Assembly (NCBI GenBank): GCA_017795045.1
Contig: CP051244.1
Span: 2,530,523-2,574,245, forward strand
Reading direction: 5' to 3'
Source of the DNA: Allomuricauda sp.
GTDB lineage: Bacteria > Bacteroidota > Bacteroidia > Flavobacteriales > Flavobacteriaceae
DNA length: 43,723 bases
Under the pieces are notes generated by a model that worked only from the letters and a program-made list of their open reading frames with translations, was not told where the DNA came from and did not search any database. Positions 26,904-35,034 of this stretch are shown here, one piece after another (within the stretch, counting starts at the first letter, position 1; every line of letters begins with the position of its first letter). The position numbers and the translations under genes are program-made.

Positions 26904-27707
26904 TTAAAATACGACAGGGTTCAAATGCGAATCTATGGTCTCTCCAATGGCCACTCCCGGGCACCAGGTCTCCCAATCGTTCTTTTGGCCATCATTCTCA
27001 GGTTTTTTTAAGGTCATGTCCTTGTCCATGTAGATTACCGTCATAACCTTTCGGGTCTTACCAGAGGTGTTGGCCCCGGCCCGGTGGAAAATCCAACCGG
27101 AATGAAAACTGACTTCGCCAACATCAAAAGCTTCTATAGTGTGTGGAAAATTATTGACCTTCAGGTTTTTTTGGATCACTTGTTCGCTCTCATCGCTGAT
27201 GGACAGTTCGCGTCCCAGCAGAATTTCTTGACTGCCTGCACTGAATTCCAAGGGTCCCATTTCCAAAGGTGTTTCTTGCAAGGGAATCCAGATGGTGATG
27301 GACTTGTCCGAAGACAACGGCCAATAATACTGGTCCGCATGCCAAGGGGTGATTCCCCCGCCGGCCTCCTTAAAAAGGGCTTGATCGTGGTAGATACGAA
27401 CCCCATCTACCTGCATGAGGTCTGCGGCCACTTTGGCCAACCGTTTGCTTAGGATCAGTTTTTTGATCTCTTCGTCCTGCACCCAGAGATTACAGAGTTG
27501 CAAAAAGGCCTTTCCATAGGTATCCCGTTGATTGATGGGAACATCCACCTTGTTCAGTTCTGCAACCTTTTTGGATATAACCGCATTGAAATGCGCCACG
27601 ATTTCGGGAGATAAAAATTCCTTGATCTTGATGAAGGCGTTCTTTTGGTAAAAGTCCACCTGTTCTTTGGTCACCTGAAAAGATTCATCCAATAGGGTTA
27701 GATTCAT
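26904..27707 (-). CDS. Phytanoyl-CoA dioxygenase (PhyH) family protein
   Basis: This 267-residue Fe(II)/2-oxoglutarate oxygenase has the iron ligands HxD in TPWHADQYYWP, a distal His in FHSGWIFHRAGANTSG, and the 2-oxoglutarate Arg in GKTRKVMTVIYMD. PLEFSAGSQEI is typical of the PhyH subfamily. The substrate is unknown; family members hydroxylate small molecules. It follows the DUF2200 gene by 6 bp on the same strand. Confidence 0.9.
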   Translation of the reverse strand: MNLTLLDESFQVTKEQVDFYQKNAFIKIKEFLSPEIVAHFNAVISKKVAELNKVDVPINQRDTYGKAFLQLCNLWVQDEEIKKLILSKRLAKVAADLMQVDGVRIYHDQALFKEAGGGITPWHADQYYWPLSSDKSITIWIPLQETPLEMGPLEFSAGSQEILLGRELSISDESEQVIQKNLKVNNFPHTIEAFDVGEVSFHSGWIFHRAGANTSGKTRKVMTVIYMDKDMTLKKPENDGQKNDWETWCPGVAIGETIDSHLNPVVF

Positions 27708-27713
27708 AATATT

Positions 27714-28079
27714 TTAGCTCTGTCTCAGTATTTTTTCCATTTTCCGGCCCTTGGCCAACTCATCCACCAGTTTGTCCAAATAGCGGACCTGTTGGGTCAG
27801 GGGATTATCGATTTCCTCAATACGATACCCACAGATCACCCCGGTAATGAGGCTGGCATTGGGGTTCAGCTCCGCATCTTGGAAGAAGGTCTCAAAAGTG
27901 CTCTTGGATTCGATATGTTTTTGAACGGCCTCATCATCAAAGCCTGTGAGCCATGTGATCACCTCGTGCAGTTCTTTCTGGGTACGACCTTTTTTCTCCA
28001 CTTTGGCCACGTAATGCGGATATACCCCAGCAAAGGTCAGTTTTGCGATCCGTTCGTTATGTTCTGGGGTGACTTTCAT
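27714..28079 (-). CDS. DUF2200-family protein
   Basis: This 121-residue protein has the DUF2200 signature ERIAKLTFAGVYPHYVAKVEKKGRT at the start, then TWLTGFDD and ITGVICGYRIEEIDNPLTQQVRYLDKLVDEL. The family function is unknown. The start ATG at 28079 leads directly into the signature. Confidence 0.9.
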   Translation of the reverse strand: MKVTPEHNERIAKLTFAGVYPHYVAKVEKKGRTQKELHEVITWLTGFDDEAVQKHIESKSTFETFFQDAELNPNASLITGVICGYRIEEIDNPLTQQVRYLDKLVDELAKGRKMEKILRQS

Positions 28080-28165
28080 CTTACCTAGTATTCAACCTTG
28101 GGAGATACAATCCATTGGTTGCTTAAATGTAGTAATTTTGAAAGTATCTTGGAAGATGGTCGCGG

Positions 28166-29113
28166 TCAGTTGCCCACCTTGCTTAGAATCTTCTCTTTTA
28201 GCTGGACAAAGTCTATCCAGTAAATATTACCGATTTCAACTTCTTCATCATCTCCAGAGACACCGCGGTGAAAAAACAGGTACTTTCCATCTGGGGAGAC
28301 ACTTGCGGTCATTTCACAATGTTCCGTATTTACTTCGGGGCCCATATTATACGGTTCTGTCCAAGTGCCGTTCTGATTAAAGCTGATGTATAGGTCGCAG
28401 TCCCCAAAACCGTCTTCACTTTCACCATCATAGATCATGTAGCTCTCATCCGGTGCAATGTAGGAATGGGCGATCCACTTTCCTGAGAAATTGATGTCCG
28501 TTGCCATGGTCTTGGCATTGCCATAGCCGTTTGCTTTTTTATCGGAACTATAAATGACCCAATCCTCGGGCTTGTCGTCCTCCTCACCTGAAGTAAAGTA
28601 CAGGTTGCCGTTTTCCGAAGCGGTCAGGTACATGACCACTCGATCCACGAACGGACTGCCCAAAGGCTCGGGGGCGCTCCATCCTTTTACGGTTTTTGTG
28701 CTGTACCATTGGTGCATCCCAGAGGCCTTGGTGGTATCCTTGAGGGGTCTTGTGGTCCCAAAATAGAGCAGCTTTCCAGTGGGGTCAATATGGGGTTCAA
28801 AATCCCAGCCTGCATCGGTGGAAAAAAAGGCCGGCTCCGGTTTGGACCATTGCCCATTTTCCAGTTTCATGGTGAAAATTTCATTATCGTCTTCCGGTTT
28901 TCTTCGTGTGAAGAACATTTCATCCATTTCTGGGCTAAAAGTGATGGCAAACTCAAAATCATCGGTGGAGACCACACCTTCCCCAAATATCAGGGCAGTT
29001 TCCGTGGGGATTTGATCACTAAGCAGCGTGAGGTTTGACTTTTTCTCTGGCTGACAGGATACGAAAAAAATCAGCAGTAAGGCAAAGATAGGGTAGTGGA
29101 TTGTTTGTTTCAT
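28166..29113 (-). CDS. PD40/WD40-like beta-propeller lipoprotein
   Basis: This 315-residue protein has a signal peptide ending in FVSC (Cys near residue 20). Repeated PD40-type strands include FSPEMDEMFFTRR, DPTGKLLYFGTTR, SENGNLYFTSG, APDESYMIYDGES and SPDGKYLFFHRG, which fit a six-bladed TolB-like propeller. It is probably a surface or periplasmic binding protein. No TonB-system partner is adjacent. Confidence 0.87.
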   Translation of the reverse strand: MKQTIHYPIFALLLIFFVSCQPEKKSNLTLLSDQIPTETALIFGEGVVSTDDFEFAITFSPEMDEMFFTRRKPEDDNEIFTMKLENGQWSKPEPAFFSTDAGWDFEPHIDPTGKLLYFGTTRPLKDTTKASGMHQWYSTKTVKGWSAPEPLGSPFVDRVVMYLTASENGNLYFTSGEEDDKPEDWVIYSSDKKANGYGNAKTMATDINFSGKWIAHSYIAPDESYMIYDGESEDGFGDCDLYISFNQNGTWTEPYNMGPEVNTEHCEMTASVSPDGKYLFFHRGVSGDDEEVEIGNIYWIDFVQLKEKILSKVGN

Positions 29114-29166
29114 TGTATGGTGATTTTGATTGATGTTGATTGTATTGTCGTTGGTCCAACTTGGTG

Positions 29167-29466
29167 TTATGGCCCTGCATTTGCCGCATCTTCCCCGATC
29201 TGCGCTATTTTTTCCTGACAGATTTCCTCGGTAAGCTGCTTTAGTTGCAGCACTTTGTGAGACAGGTATTCCAGATCACCTTTGGTGATATGGTATTCCT
29301 TCATGTTGTAACGGGCATCTATGTAGGCGCGTTTCAGTAGTTCAAAAAGGCGCTTGTGCTCCTCGGTCTGTTTGTGATCTGGGAGATGTGCCACGGTCTT
29401 GTTCAACGGTTGGGTGTTTGTGCCCGAAAGATAGACATATTTGGGTTGGGGAGGTTGATTTTGTTA
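29167..29466 (-). pseudogene. Truncated HEPN-domain remnant
   Basis: The open frame (stop-to-stop about 29466 to 29167) has no early ATG; a TTG at 29406 is the only plausible start and would give 79 residues. The segment RLFELLKRAYIDARYNMKEYHITKGDLEYLSHKV resembles the C-terminal helices of Bacteroidota HEPN proteins that carry an N-terminal nucleotidyltransferase-like domain. The rest of such a protein is missing, so I read it as a decayed gene at the border of the AT-rich island. Confidence 0.6.
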
Positions 29467-29502
29467 CAAGATACAATTTTGTGGTAGTGGAGAGTGTCGC
29501 TT

Positions 29503-29847
29503 TTATTCTACTTTTTCATTTTTGAGCTTATTTTCTACAATCAATTTTATTAGATTCAAAATTCCCAATGCAGGTAAATACATAAAAAGCCCGATTACCA
29601 CATACGTATAAGTTGTTCCCACTATTAAGCTATCATATTTAAAATCCGCAGAATTCCATATCCAAGTCATGAGTATTAAAAACAGTCCGATTATTCCTTG
29701 AACTATAAGGGATTTGTTAATCGTTTTTACTAGTCCAACAAAACTAAAGAATTTAAAAAGTTCATTTTTTCGAGCACTCCAGATTATCGGAAGTCCGAAA
29801 AAAATTATAACTAAAAATGTTACAATTTCTATATTAGGAACAATCAT
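29503..29847 (-). CDS. Small membrane protein in AT-rich island
   Basis: This 114-residue protein has three hydrophobic segments (about 5-23, 48-65 and 80-103) and a basic tail. I recognise no family. Its codons are much richer in A/T third positions than the neighbouring core genes. It is the last member of a run of short minus-strand genes. Confidence 0.55.
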   Translation of the reverse strand: MIVPNIEIVTFLVIIFFGLPIIWSARKNELFKFFSFVGLVKTINKSLIVQGIIGLFLILMTWIWNSADFKYDSLIVGTTYTYVVIGLFMYLPALGILNLIKLIVENKLKNEKVE

Positions 29848-29928
29848 TTTTTATTCTACTGCAATTATTAAATTTGGTTTTGCACTTTTGCCACGCCGGA
29901 TTATAACCAGTGCTGTAAACCATTTTTA

Positions 29929-30294
29929 TTATCTCATATGATATAGGTAAATCGCAAAATTTAAAATTCGAGACATATCTGAATCACTTATTTTATCATA
30001 TCTATCTAAATAATCCTTTTTCATTTTTTCGCTATCAAAGTCTGTAAATTCGGCAAAATTGGATTTCGAGGGATTAAAAAATTTTGATTTAGATTGAAGT
30101 CCAATCTCTCTGAACAAGTCATTTTTTAATTTTCTTACATATTCAATTCTTTCCTGGTCATATTTACCAAGCCCATAATATTTTAATTTCCGTTTAATTT
30201 TTTGCTCGGCTTCTTTGAGGTCAGAAAAGTCAAATTCATAAGCTAAATCACCAAAGCAGACGTAGTCATATGTTGGTTCGCCTGTTTCTGCCAT
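29929..30294 (-). CDS. Unrecognised 121-residue protein in AT-rich island
   Basis: This soluble, charged and mostly helical protein starts MAETGEPTYDYVCFGDLAYEF and is rich in Lys, Asp and Phe. There is no signal peptide or known motif. The start ATG overlaps the stop of the next upstream gene by one base, showing the two are a translational pair. Strong A/T codon bias differs from flanking genes. Confidence 0.6.
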   Translation of the reverse strand: MAETGEPTYDYVCFGDLAYEFDFSDLKEAEQKIKRKLKYYGLGKYDQERIEYVRKLKNDLFREIGLQSKSKFFNPSKSNFAEFTDFDSEKMKKDYLDRYDKISDSDMSRILNFAIYLYHMR

Positions 30295-30677
30295 TATGAT
30301 TTACCTTTAACTAGTTGTTCAATGTATTTTCCGTGATTTTCAAATCCATTTTTTTTTGGATTTTCCAAGTCAATCATTCCATCAGTTCCAGAGTCATAAA
30401 TTTGCCAATTATGCTTTTTGGCTAATTCAATGAGGGCATAAATCCCATTTTCCCCATATAATGACAGCATAAAATTGCTTGTATGTTCATTGCTTACAAA
30501 ATAGTCAATAGTAAAGTCAGCACCTATTATCTCCCTATAGTTATCCTTTTTGTTAATTCGGTCAAATGAAGATTCTAAAATTCCACTAAAATTGGTCTGT
30601 TCCAATTGATTTTCATCCAATTCTACAACCGAATTAATCTTTTGTGTTGAATTAAACAGTATAATCTCCCAACTCAT
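30294..30677 (-). CDS. Unrecognised 127-residue protein in AT-rich island
   Basis: This acidic soluble protein starts MSWEIILFNSTQKI. It has a mixed alpha/beta pattern (VELDENQLEQTNFSGIL, GADFTIDYFVSNEHTS, YGENGIYALIELAKKHNW). Its size, acidity and pairing with another small acidic protein resemble orphan immunity proteins of polymorphic-toxin loci, but that is only an impression. It is coupled to the downstream 121-residue gene. Confidence 0.6.
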   Translation of the reverse strand: MSWEIILFNSTQKINSVVELDENQLEQTNFSGILESSFDRINKKDNYREIIGADFTIDYFVSNEHTSNFMLSLYGENGIYALIELAKKHNWQIYDSGTDGMIDLENPKKNGFENHGKYIEQLVKGKS

Positions 30678-30706
30678 TTTCTCGATTTTCTTGAATATTG
30701 TACTAC

Positions 30707-30847
30707 TTATTCATATGCTAAACTTTCTTCAGCGTGCACGACTATTCGTTTTGACTCATACCCAAGTTGTCCGTTTCTAAATGTAGGAATTTTCAAAAGA
30801 TCTTGCCCCATATTCCCAATATGGAGGTGTTCCAAAAGATTAATCAT
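30707..30847 (-). CDS. Small 46-residue ORF in AT-rich island
   Basis: The frame from ATG 30847 to TAA 30707 encodes 46 residues starting MINLLEHLHIGNMGQDLLK and ending VVHAEESLAYE. It lies 29 bp upstream of the 127-residue gene on the same strand and continues open only seven codons above the ATG. It may be a real small gene or the surviving end of a longer one. Confidence 0.4.
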   Translation of the reverse strand: MINLLEHLHIGNMGQDLLKIPTFRNGQLGYESKRIVVHAEESLAYE

Positions 30848-30933
30848 AAAATCATATGTTTTTTCCTACTTATTTCAGAAGTAATTCTTATCTTAACCAA
30901 GAAACACCTAGTAAACACTTAATCATTGACATT

Positions 30934-31176
30934 ATGAAAAAACAGATCTTCTTTTTCGCTATCCCCGTATTGCTTTTGGTAGGCCTGCTGTTCTTGAACA
31001 CACCCCAGGAAAGGGCCTTTAACGAGTTGCCGGAAAACCCGGAGACCGAACAGGCCTTTACGTTTCCCTGCGCATTCTGTGATGCGGAATTGGCCGCTTG
31101 CATCGCGGGGGGCTCCTTTACCGAGCAGGAATGCCAAGAAATGATGGCTTCCTGTTACGCGGAGTGCCAGCCTTAA
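30934..31176 (+). CDS. Secreted Cys-rich mini-protein
   Basis: This 80-residue protein starts at the ATG at 30934 (MKKQIFFFAIPVLLLVG). A signal-like hydrophobic helix covers about residues 4-22. An acidic linker (NELPENPETEQ) leads to a C-terminal module of about 37 residues with six Cys, CAFC...C...C...C...C, which could form three disulfides or bind metal. I recognise no family. An upstream in-frame ATG at 30856 is less likely because it would bury the signal sequence. A terminator follows at 31302. Confidence 0.7.
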   Translation: MKKQIFFFAIPVLLLVGLLFLNTPQERAFNELPENPETEQAFTFPCAFCDAELAACIAGGSFTEQECQEMMASCYAECQP

Positions 31177-31230
31177 GGTACAGCCAAGTATTTTTTGGGA
31201 CAGTGCCCGGACCTATCGTTCAACCTGTAC

Positions 31231-31248
31231 GTATTCCTTAAGGAATAC
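31231..31248. repeat. 18-bp perfect palindrome
   Basis: GTATTCCTTAAGGAATAC reads the same on both strands. It lies between the Cys-rich mini-protein and its terminator. With no loop it suits a dimeric DNA-binding site better than an RNA hairpin, but no regulator is nearby. Confidence 0.5.
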
Positions 31249-31301
31249 CTCCCTTGTTTGACCATTAGACGGTAGGTTTGGGCGCTTGTTCTTTTATGCC
31301 C

Positions 31302-31330
31302 AAGCCATTTTCCGATGGCTTTTTCTTTTT
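31302..31330 (+). terminator. Rho-independent terminator
   Basis: AAGCCAT (31302-31308), loop TTTCCG and ATGGCTT (31315-31321) form a 7-bp stem followed by TTTTCTTTTT. It ends the mini-protein transcript and shows that an in-frame ATG at 31315 is not the DUF72 start. Confidence 0.85.
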
Positions 31331-31368
31331 CACAGAATTTGTTTAACATTGGGGCTATAAGCAGCGTT

Positions 31369-32265
31369 ATGAAATTTGGCCAAGTAGACCACCCGGAACT
31401 TATTGATTTTACCATTCCATCGGACCACCCGGACACCGCCGTGGTGTTGTCCCAATACAAGGGTGGGAGAGTGCCCAACGTGTATGTGGGCTGCGCCAAA
31501 TGGAACCGGCAGGACCTTAAGAACTTTTACCCCCGTGGCACCAAGGACGAGCTGGAATACTACGCCACCCAGTTCAACAGTATTGAGTTGAACGCCACCT
31601 TTTACCGCATTTTTCCGGCGGAGCAATACCAAAAATGGTACGACAAGACCCCGGAGGGTTTCAAGTTTTTTCCAAAAATGACCAATGCGGTGAGCCATTT
31701 GCGACGACTCAACGACCAAGTTTATGGGATAGTGGACGAGTACTTACAGGTAACCTCACTTTTGAAGGAGAAATTGGGCACCATTTTCTTGCAGATGCAC
31801 AACAACTTCAACCCCAAGAATTGGGACAGGGTAGTGCGCTTTGTGGAGTACTGGCCCAAGGAATTTCCCTTGGCACTCGAGTTCCGCCATACAGATTGGT
31901 TCACCGATGAAATGGTTTCGCAGGAGCTTTACCATCTGTTGGAAGAGAACAATATGGCCAATGTGTTGGTGGACACGGCAGGCAGGCGAGACCTGATGCA
32001 CATGCGGCTTACCAACAACGAGGCCTTTGTGCGCTACGTGGGTGCCAACCACGAAACGGATTATCCCCGACTGGACGATTGGGTGACCCGATTGACCGCG
32101 TGGAAGGAGCTGGGATTGGAGAACATCCACTTTTTTGTGCACCAGAACCTAGAGCTGGCCTCGCCCTTGCTTTCGGCCTATTTTATTGAAAAGTTAAATC
32201 CTGCCCTGGGATGTGGTCTGGCCATTCCCAAAACCACCATCAGTCCACAGGAGCGTTTGTTCTAG
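31369..32265 (+). CDS. DUF72-family protein
   Basis: This 298-residue protein starts at the ATG at 31369 (MKFGQVDHPEL). The TIM-barrel-like DUF72 pattern is seen in VYVGCAKWNRQDLKNFYP, FNSIELNATFYRIFPAEQYQKWYDKTPEGFKFFPKM, LALEFRHTDWF and YVGANHETDYPRLDDW. The fold is known for the family but the reaction is not. Confidence 0.9.
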   Translation: MKFGQVDHPELIDFTIPSDHPDTAVVLSQYKGGRVPNVYVGCAKWNRQDLKNFYPRGTKDELEYYATQFNSIELNATFYRIFPAEQYQKWYDKTPEGFKFFPKMTNAVSHLRRLNDQVYGIVDEYLQVTSLLKEKLGTIFLQMHNNFNPKNWDRVVRFVEYWPKEFPLALEFRHTDWFTDEMVSQELYHLLEENNMANVLVDTAGRRDLMHMRLTNNEAFVRYVGANHETDYPRLDDWVTRLTAWKELGLENIHFFVHQNLELASPLLSAYFIEKLNPALGCGLAIPKTTISPQERLF

Positions 32266-32395
32266 CCAATTTCAATTGTGGAATCTATGACGGGCAAAAT
32301 TGCAGAGTCCGTATTCCCTGATAATGAAATGTTTCAAATCCGTAATTCCATCGTAAAGGAGTGCTAAAATGGAGTGTTCTGGCCGTGATTTGGAC

Positions 32396-32403
32396 TAATT
32401 TTG
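32396..32403 (+). promoter_or_regulatory. Bacteroidota -7 box for thioesterase
   Basis: TAATTTTG matches TAnnTTTG exactly, 31 bp before the thioesterase ATG. A TTCTGG at 32377 is a weak -33 candidate. Confidence 0.55.
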
Positions 32404-32434
32404 TATCACAGATATAACGCTAAATGTTACAATA

Positions 32435-32845
32435 ATGCGATTTCACACTAGAAAATGGGTAAAACCAGAAGACCTGAACGCCAACGGGACCTTGTTTGGC
32501 GGTAGGGTGCTGGCATGGGTGGATGAGGAAGCCGCGCTGTACAGCATCATACAACTGGAAAACAAAAAAGTGGTCACCAAATACATGTCAGAGATCAATT
32601 TTATGAGCACCGCCGTTGAGGGCGATATCATTGAGATCGGAATCGATGTGATCAAATTTGGGGTGACCTCCATTTCGTTGAACTGCGAAGTGCGGAACAA
32701 AATGACCCGCGAGAGCATCGTTACCGTGGACAACATTATCATGGTGAACCTGGACGACCATGGCAACCCAAAGGCCCATGGCAAGACCAAGATAGAGTTC
32801 GTAAAGGACCGCTTGGCCCAAAAAGAAAAGGAAGAGAACGCCTAG
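32435..32845 (+). CDS. Acyl-CoA thioesterase (hotdog fold)
   Basis: This 136-residue single hotdog domain has the YciA/BACH pattern: VKPEDLNANGTLFGGRVLAWVDEEAAL, where Asn and the helix Asp/Glu are the usual catalytic positions. YMSEINFMSTAVEGDIIEI and a basic C-terminus follow. It would hydrolyse acyl-CoA esters; chain-length preference cannot be read. It converges on the M19 dipeptidase with a 3-bp gap. Confidence 0.9.
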   Translation: MRFHTRKWVKPEDLNANGTLFGGRVLAWVDEEAALYSIIQLENKKVVTKYMSEINFMSTAVEGDIIEIGIDVIKFGVTSISLNCEVRNKMTRESIVTVDNIIMVNLDDHGNPKAHGKTKIEFVKDRLAQKEKEENA

Positions 32846-32848
32846 ATC

Positions 32849-34132
32849 TTAGTCAAGGGTAGCCGCAACGGCCTGTACCTCGTCCAAGACGCGTAGGAGG
32901 TTACCGCCCCATAGTTTGGCGATTTCTTCTTCGGTATAACCACGTTTTACCAATTCCAAGGTTACGTTGAAGGTCTCGGAAGCATCGGACCAACCCTCGA
33001 TACCGCCACCGCCATCAAAATCGGAGCTGATGCCCACATGGTCAATCCCAATGAGTTTCACCATGTAGTCGATATGGTCCACCAAGTCGGATACGTTCAC
33101 CGCTGGGGGGACATTGGGGTCGTTTGCCGCCATTTCCTCACCCAACTTGGTCACTTTGGGATAGTTTTCCATGAATTCCTCCTGTTGATCCTTGTCAAGA
33201 GAGCCAAATTCGGAGCGCTCGTACCAGTTCAATCCTAGGGAATCCGCCGCTTTTTGATTGATGCTCTTCATATAGGCCGCACGGGCATCGTTCTTTTCCG
33301 TACTCAAATACGAAGTGAAGGCTACCGTTTGGGCCACTCCTCCATTTTCCTTCAACAAAAGGAGCAGTTCATCATCCAGATTACGGCTATGGTTGCAAAG
33401 TGCCCTAGCCGAGGAATGCGAGGCGATCACCGGTGCTTTGGATAGTTCTATCATCTGTTTTATAGCTTCTTTGGAAGGGTGGGAGATATCGATCATGATC
33501 CCAACGCGGTTCATTTCGGCAATCGCCTGTTTTCCCAGTTCGCTAAGTCCGTTGTGCAACCACACCCCGTCCGCTTCTCCGGTGTTGGAATCACTGAACT
33601 GGCTGTGTCCGTTATGGGCCAAGGAAATGTACCGTGCCCCCCGTTTTTGGTAGTCCGCTATTTGGGATAGGTCCTCGCCAAGGGGATAGGCATTTTCCAC
33701 CCCAATCATGGCCGCTTTTTTGCCCGCTGCGGAAATCCTTCGCACATCGTCCGAGGTCAAGGCCAATTCTATCCGGTCCGGGGCATATTCCTCGCACAGT
33801 CTGTGGATGGCCTCGAACTTGGAAATGGCATTCTCCTTGGCCTTGGCATAGCCATCGGCATTCAAGGAATCCTGTCCGGTATAGACAATGAACCAGGCCA
33901 CATCCAGTCCACCTTCTTCCATCTTGGGCAGGTTTACCTGATTTTCGAGTCTTTGGGTATAGTTGATACTGTCCGTGAAGTTCCTCACATTGATATCCAC
34001 ATGGGTATCCACAGTGATCACGGTATCATGGATTCTTCTGGCTTTTTCTTCCATGGTCTCAGTTTTATCGGATTGTTTTTCGGCGCATGAAAAAAAGAGG
34101 CTTACAGCGCACAAAAGGGAAGTGTATTTCAT
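32849..34132 (-). CDS. Membrane dipeptidase, M19 family lipoprotein
   Basis: This 427-residue protein starts from the ATG at 34132, which gives a short signal and lipobox FFSC (Cys near 15). The zinc site of renal-dipeptidase-like enzymes is seen in VDTHVDINVRNF (HxD), a Glu in AAMIGVENAYPLG, His in SLAHNGHSQF, and IDISHPSKEA. VGISSDFDGGGG is near the end. It likely cleaves dipeptides, including D-containing ones, in the periplasm. Confidence 0.93.
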   Translation of the reverse strand: MKYTSLLCAVSLFFSCAEKQSDKTETMEEKARRIHDTVITVDTHVDINVRNFTDSINYTQRLENQVNLPKMEEGGLDVAWFIVYTGQDSLNADGYAKAKENAISKFEAIHRLCEEYAPDRIELALTSDDVRRISAAGKKAAMIGVENAYPLGEDLSQIADYQKRGARYISLAHNGHSQFSDSNTGEADGVWLHNGLSELGKQAIAEMNRVGIMIDISHPSKEAIKQMIELSKAPVIASHSSARALCNHSRNLDDELLLLLKENGGVAQTVAFTSYLSTEKNDARAAYMKSINQKAADSLGLNWYERSEFGSLDKDQQEEFMENYPKVTKLGEEMAANDPNVPPAVNVSDLVDHIDYMVKLIGIDHVGISSDFDGGGGIEGWSDASETFNVTLELVKRGYTEEEIAKLWGGNLLRVLDEVQAVAATLD

Positions 34133-34164
34133 AGTTGGTGGTTTACACCTACAAATAAAGCAAT

Positions 34165-35025
34165 TTGACAACAAAATCCACGGGCTACATAACAATTAAT
34201 TGTAATCCCTTGATCCAATGCGGATTTTTAGGTGATAATTCAATAATTGAACAAACTTTGGAAACTAGGGAACTACTCACGTATTTGGAAAAATTGGAAA
34301 TCGGGCTAAGCAGCTTTTCGTATGAGGAATTGGGCGTTGTGGAGGCCGGTGAGCTGAAAAAGTCGTTTCAGGTCTTTAAACACGGACTTGAAAACAAGGT
34401 TTTTGGTGTTCCCGAAATGAAGCAATTGGAAAGCATTTACAAAAAAGTGGGCATCCAAGGTTCGGAAACCCTTATGGGAGAAACCGATAATATGCCCAAC
34501 GAGCTGAAAGAGTTCCTATCCCTGATCGATGCCATGGAGAATACCCGTTTGTCCCATGAACAGCAAAAGATCGCCAAAGCCATGAAAGAAGTGGCCAAGC
34601 AATTGGGCAAGGAGCTGCCCATGTCCCAGAACCTACAATTTATTGAGAAAGAACTAGAACCCGGCCATTTGGCCCATACCATCAACTTAAAGCCCATTTT
34701 GCAGGACTGTATGGGGCAGATGGAACTCATGGAAGAGCTGGTGAGGCTCTTCAAACAAAACCTCATGGAATTTATTGGCAGCGTAAAGGTGCACTTGCAG
34801 AACGAGAGTTTTAAGCAAGTGGACCTGGCCTGTCAGAAAGTCCGTCCCAGTCTGGAGATGATGAAGGCCAACGGTTTGTTGGAAATCGTGAAGGAAATCC
34901 TCATGCTCTGTAGAACGGACAACGACCCAAAGCACCACGCTTTCCTATACGACCAATTTGTAATGGAGTATCCCAAGGTACAGGAGCAGGTAGACTTTGA
35001 AATGGAAATCCTCCGAACCATGTAA
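34165..35025 (+). CDS. Hpt-like protein lacking the phospho-acceptor His
   Basis: The open frame gives 286 residues, but the first ~30 look non-coding; a TTG at 34258 (LETRELLTYLEKL) may be the true start. The C-terminal ~100 residues follow the histidine-phosphotransfer helical bundle, ELVRLFKQNLMEFIGSVKVHL then LACQKVRPSLEMM. In that second helix the position normally occupied by the phospho-accepting His in AHKxK is Gln224. The N-terminal part is helical and unrecognised. The function is unknown. A second unrecognised gene follows by 9 bp. Confidence 0.6.
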   Translation: MTTKSTGYITINCNPLIQCGFLGDNSIIEQTLETRELLTYLEKLEIGLSSFSYEELGVVEAGELKKSFQVFKHGLENKVFGVPEMKQLESIYKKVGIQGSETLMGETDNMPNELKEFLSLIDAMENTRLSHEQQKIAKAMKEVAKQLGKELPMSQNLQFIEKELEPGHLAHTINLKPILQDCMGQMELMEELVRLFKQNLMEFIGSVKVHLQNESFKQVDLACQKVRPSLEMMKANGLLEIVKEILMLCRTDNDPKHHAFLYDQFVMEYPKVQEQVDFEMEILRTM

Positions 35026-35034
35026 ACAAGACCC

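Noticed and set aside
29929..30677. Firm call of a toxin/antitoxin or immunity pair
   Set aside because: No recognisable toxin motif is present; size, acidity and overlap alone are not enough.
31315..31368. DUF72 start at 31315
   Set aside because: This ATG is within the 3' arm of a clear terminator hairpin; the start at 31369 is better.
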